From contig DWZH01000012.1 of assembly GCA_019118275.1 (NCBI GenBank), forward strand, positions 1 through 64,000: a DNA stretch of 64,000 nt, written 5' to 3'. The stretch comes from Candidatus Brachybacterium merdavium (GTDB taxonomy: Bacteria; Actinomycetota; Actinomycetes; Actinomycetales; Dermabacteraceae). Shown here piece after piece: positions 61,733 to 64,000 of the stretch (the stretch's first letter is position 1; the number at the start of each line of letters is the position of its first letter). The notes beneath the pieces are model-generated. The model was given only the letters and a program-made list of their open reading frames with translations. It was not told where the DNA came from and did no database searches. The translations under genes were made by a program, and so were the position numbers.

Positions 61733-62920
61733 GTGGTACGACGCTGGATCTCCCTGATCGCGCTGGCGGTGGGGATCTTCGCCCTGATCACGATCGAGGA
61801 GCTGCCGATCGGTGTGCTCAGCGTGATGGCCCCCGATCTGGGAGTCAGCGAAGGCATCGCCGGGCTCACCGTGACGATCCCCGGCGTCCTGGCCGGCGTG
61901 GTCGCGGTCGCCACCCCCGTGATCGTCCGCGGCCTGGACCGTCGGCTCGTGCTGGCGCTCGCCCTGCTGTGCGTGGCCATCTCCTGCGGGCTCAGCGTCA
62001 TCGCCCTGAACTTCGCGATGCTCCTGGTGGCACGCCTGTTCGCGGGTGTGGCGATCGGCTTGTACTGGGCTGTGCTCCCGATCGTGGCCGTGGCCCAGAT
62101 GCCGGAGAACGCCGCCCGTGCGCTGACCGTCGCCTTCGGCGGGGTCGGGGCGGCCCTGGTGCTGGGTGTGCCCGTCGCCGCATGGATCGGGGCGCACCTG
62201 GGCTGGCGTGCGGCCTTCGCGGTCACCGGCACGGTCGCGGTCCTCGTCGCACTGGTGATCACCGTGATCGTGACCCCCGCTCGCAGCAGCGTGCCCGTCA
62301 CACCGCGGATGATGCTGACCGCCGCCCGCACCCGCGGCGTCCGCCACGCCCTGGCGCTCACGGCACTGGTGATCACTGCCCAGTTCATCACCTACAGCTT
62401 CATCAGCCCCCTGCTCATCGATCGCGCCGAGGTCCCACTCGGACAGATCAGCCTGATGCTGCTCGGCTTCGGTATCGCGGGCCTGATCGGCAACTTCGCC
62501 GTGGGCGCGATCATCCGGCGCTCGGCGCCGGCCGGTGTGCTCACCATCGTGACCGGGATGCTGGTCTCTCTGCTGGGACTGCTGCTGGTGGTGCGTGACC
62601 CCGCCAGCGCGCTGGCGGTGGTGACGATCTGGGGGCTGTTCGCCGGAGCCGCCTCTGTGACGATCCAGTCCTTCGTGGGCACCGAGGCGAGTGAGGTCGT
62701 CGAGGAGGGCACCGCACTCAACAGTGCCGCCTTCAATGCGTCGATCGCGGTCGGCGCCCTGATCGGCGGACAGATCCTCGATGCGGCCGGATACGGCGCG
62801 ATGGTCAGCACATCGATCCTGATGCTCGCGGTCGCGGTCATCGTGATCGCGCGGTACATGCTCACCACGCCCGCAACCGCGAGCACTGCAGCACCGGAGG
62901 CGGCCGACGTCAGCGCCTGA
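61733..62920 (+). CDS. MFS exporter, DHA1 family
   Basis: A 12-helix transporter of 395 residues. It has IEELPIGVLSVMAPDLGVSE, a typical first loop of arabinose-efflux/PbuE-like exporters, RLFAGVAIGLYWAVLPIVAV, and GVGAALVLGVPVAAWIGAHL with motif C. It ends in a short Ala/Thr-rich tail. The GTG at 61733 has CAGGAGGAAGG (61718-61727) 5 bases before it, better than the ATG at 61661. TAGAGT at 61687-61692 may be the -10. Substrate unknown; purine, sugar or drug export is possible. Confidence 0.88.
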   Translation: MVRRWISLIALAVGIFALITIEELPIGVLSVMAPDLGVSEGIAGLTVTIPGVLAGVVAVATPVIVRGLDRRLVLALALLCVAISCGLSVIALNFAMLLVARLFAGVAIGLYWAVLPIVAVAQMPENAARALTVAFGGVGAALVLGVPVAAWIGAHLGWRAAFAVTGTVAVLVALVITVIVTPARSSVPVTPRMMLTAARTRGVRHALALTALVITAQFITYSFISPLLIDRAEVPLGQISLMLLGFGIAGLIGNFAVGAIIRRSAPAGVLTIVTGMLVSLLGLLLVVRDPASALAVVTIWGLFAGAASVTIQSFVGTEASEVVEEGTALNSAAFNASIAVGALIGGQILDAAGYGAMVSTSILMLAVAVIVIARYMLTTPATASTAAPEAADVSA

Positions 62921-63005
62921 ACGCCGGCCCGCACCCCGAGAACCGATCCCCGAGCCCGCCTCGGCTCCATGCCCCGGGACCGTCAGGCAACCCTCCGGGC
63001 GGCGC

Positions 63006-63287
63006 TCAGACCACCCGGAAGCCCTCTGCACCGCGCGGGTCGGCTTCTTGGACATCGACCCGCTCGACGCGGGCACTGGAGGGCCCGGTCCGCAGCCAGA
63101 CGAGCATCTCCTCGACCGGCTCGACCGGGCCCTCGATGTCGGCCTCCACCGCGCCGTCGAGGAGGTTGCGGATGGTGCCTGAGACTCCGAGCCGTCCTGC
63201 CTCCCGAGCGGCGGCCATCCGGAAGCCGACACCCTGGACCCGGCCGGTCACCCGTACTACCCGGCGCAGCGCAGATCGCCCGTTCAT
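63006..63287 (-). CDS. acyP: Acylphosphatase
   Basis: Hydrolyses acyl phosphates such as acetyl phosphate; 93 residues. The phosphate-binding loop with the catalytic Arg is VTGRVQGVGFRMAAAREAGR, and the catalytic Asn is in GTIRNLLDGAVEADIEGPVE. ATG 63287 overlaps the phosphoketolase stop by one base (TGATG), giving translational coupling. Phosphoketolase makes acetyl phosphate, so the pair may tune its level; that link is inference. Confidence 0.93.
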   Translation of the reverse strand: MNGRSALRRVVRVTGRVQGVGFRMAAAREAGRLGVSGTIRNLLDGAVEADIEGPVEPVEEMLVWLRTGPSSARVERVDVQEADPRGAEGFRVV

Positions 63288-64000
63288 CAGTTGTCCGCCC
63301 CGGTATCGGCCAGGGCAGCCGTTGCGGAGGAGCTGGCGGTGCCCTCCTCCCACTGCCACTCGGCCACATCGGGGATGTCGGCCCCGTGCTGATAGGCATA
63401 GGCGCGGGCCCGGATCCGCTCGTCTTCCATCTGCTGACGCAGCCCGGCATAACGTGTGGCCAGGCCCGGGACCCGGTCGATCACGTCCATCACCAGGTGG
63501 AACCGATCCGCGTCATTGAGCATCAGCATGTCGAAGGGCGTGGTGGTGGTGCCCTCCTCCTTGTAGCCGCGCACATGGATCCGGGAGTGGCGGTCGTGCC
63601 GGTAGGCCAGGCGATGGATCAGCCAGGGATAGCCGTGGTAGGCGAACACGACCGGGATGTCCTGCCCGAAGAGGCCCTCGAAATCCGCCTGCGAGAGCCC
63701 GTGGGGGTGTTCCGAGTCGTCCTGCAGACGCATCAGGTCCACGACGTTGATCACCCGCACCTTGAGCCCGGGCACCTGCTGCCTCAGGATCTTCGCGGCG
63801 GCCAGCGTCTCGATGGTGGGGATGTCCCCGGCGCAGGCCAGCACCACGTCCGGGTCCTGCCCGGGCTCCTCGGTGCCGGCCCATTCCCAGATTCCCAGAC
63901 CGCGGGTGCAATGGACGACCGCCTCGTCCATCGTCAGCCAGTTCGGGTTCGGCTGCTTCCCGGCGACCACGACGTTGATGTAGTGACGTGAGCGCAAGCA
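63287..64000 (-). CDS. xfp: Phosphoketolase, C-terminal part (cut by the window edge)
   Basis: The visible 237 residues are the C-terminal third of a xylulose-5-phosphate/fructose-6-phosphate phosphoketolase, a ThDP enzyme that makes acetyl phosphate. Landmarks are [80 protein letters not shown] and [20 protein letters not shown]. The frame is open to base 64000. The ThDP-binding N-terminus lies outside. The gene is followed by a coupled acylphosphatase. Confidence 0.96.
   Translation of the reverse strand, partial: CLRSRHYINVVVAGKQPNPNWLTMDEAVVHCTRGLGIWEWAGTEEPGQDPDVVLACAGDIPTIETLAAAKILRQQVPGLKVRVINVVDLMRLQDDSEHPHGLSQADFEGLFGQDIPVVFAYHGYPWLIHRLAYRHDRHSRIHVRGYKEEGTTTTPFDMLMLNDADRFHLVMDVIDRVPGLATRYAGLRQQMEDERIRARAYAYQHGADIPDVAEWQWEEGTASSSATAALADTGADN

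Overview
The window is high-GC DNA (about 70% by eye) with strong G/C bias at third codon positions. GTG starts are common, ATGA/GTGA stop-start overlaps are frequent, and many genes appear leaderless. Gene content points to an actinobacterium: resuscitation-promoting factor, DtxR/IdeR-type iron box, membrane H+-pyrophosphatase, phosphoketolase, MSMEG_4193/SCO1664-like pair and Rv0958/Rv0959-like pair. A chromosomal macrolide-phosphotransferase relative recalls Brachybacterium (Dermabacteraceae). The genus is an inference; no rRNA or tRNA gene lies in the window.

Layout. 0-2.9 kb: end of a probable MarR regulator, a YtoQ-like protein, an RluA pseudouridine synthase and a GNAT acetyltransferase. 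2.9-10 kb: an XRE/MmyB-like regulator diverges from a redox cluster of cupin, aldo/keto reductase, carboxymuconolactone decarboxylase (CMD), DUF2255, second aldo/keto reductase and zinc-free MDR dehydrogenase. The cluster then decays into a TetR stump and a wrecked third aldo/keto reductase, followed by a second CMD. 10-16.5 kb: VOC protein, DksA-like zinc finger, PspC, DUF429, ArfB, PlsC-like acyltransferase and the K+-independent type H+-pyrophosphatase HppA. 16.6-19.4 kb: a sugar-type operon (GPH symporter, Gfo/Idh/MocA dehydrogenase). 20-27.7 kb: quinone oxidoreductase, DHA2 efflux pump, TAXI-TRAP uptake pair and a SurA-like lipoprotein. This stretch also holds a 58-bp palindrome and a minisatellite.

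28-33 kb is a metal-efflux island: two P1B ATPases with non-CPC membrane motifs (TPCPL and GCPGA) on either side of a free-standing HMA chaperone. A second quinone oxidoreductase, broken in a C6 tract, follows. 34-41.5 kb: ABM monooxygenase, TDT transporter, GMC oxidoreductase stump, Nth-like glycosylase, Rpf, GNAT, Mph-like kinase, lysoplasmalogenase, and TerC preceded by a probable yybP-ykoY manganese riboswitch. 41.6-50 kb: VWA and MoxR-type AAA pair, histidine phosphatase with SCO1664-type kinase, SUFU-domain protein, Rho-N-like small protein and a baeRF/Vms1-like protein.

50-55.2 kb is a four-gene ferric-siderophore ABC operon with an iron box inside its promoter, next to an AraC regulator. 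55.2-64 kb: thymidine kinase, a DUF4878-like membrane protein, a GH92 mannosidase-like enzyme whose 3' end overlaps a convergent YwaF-type membrane protein, an NAD(P)-binding protein and an MFS exporter. Last comes acylphosphatase, translationally coupled behind a phosphoketolase cut by the window edge.

I found no phage, transposase or CRISPR. The less ordinary material is the decaying aldo/keto reductase cluster, the P1B ATPase motif variants, the manganese riboswitch, the catalytic-residue substitutions in the Mph-like and Nth-like proteins, and a recurring leaderless promoter architecture.
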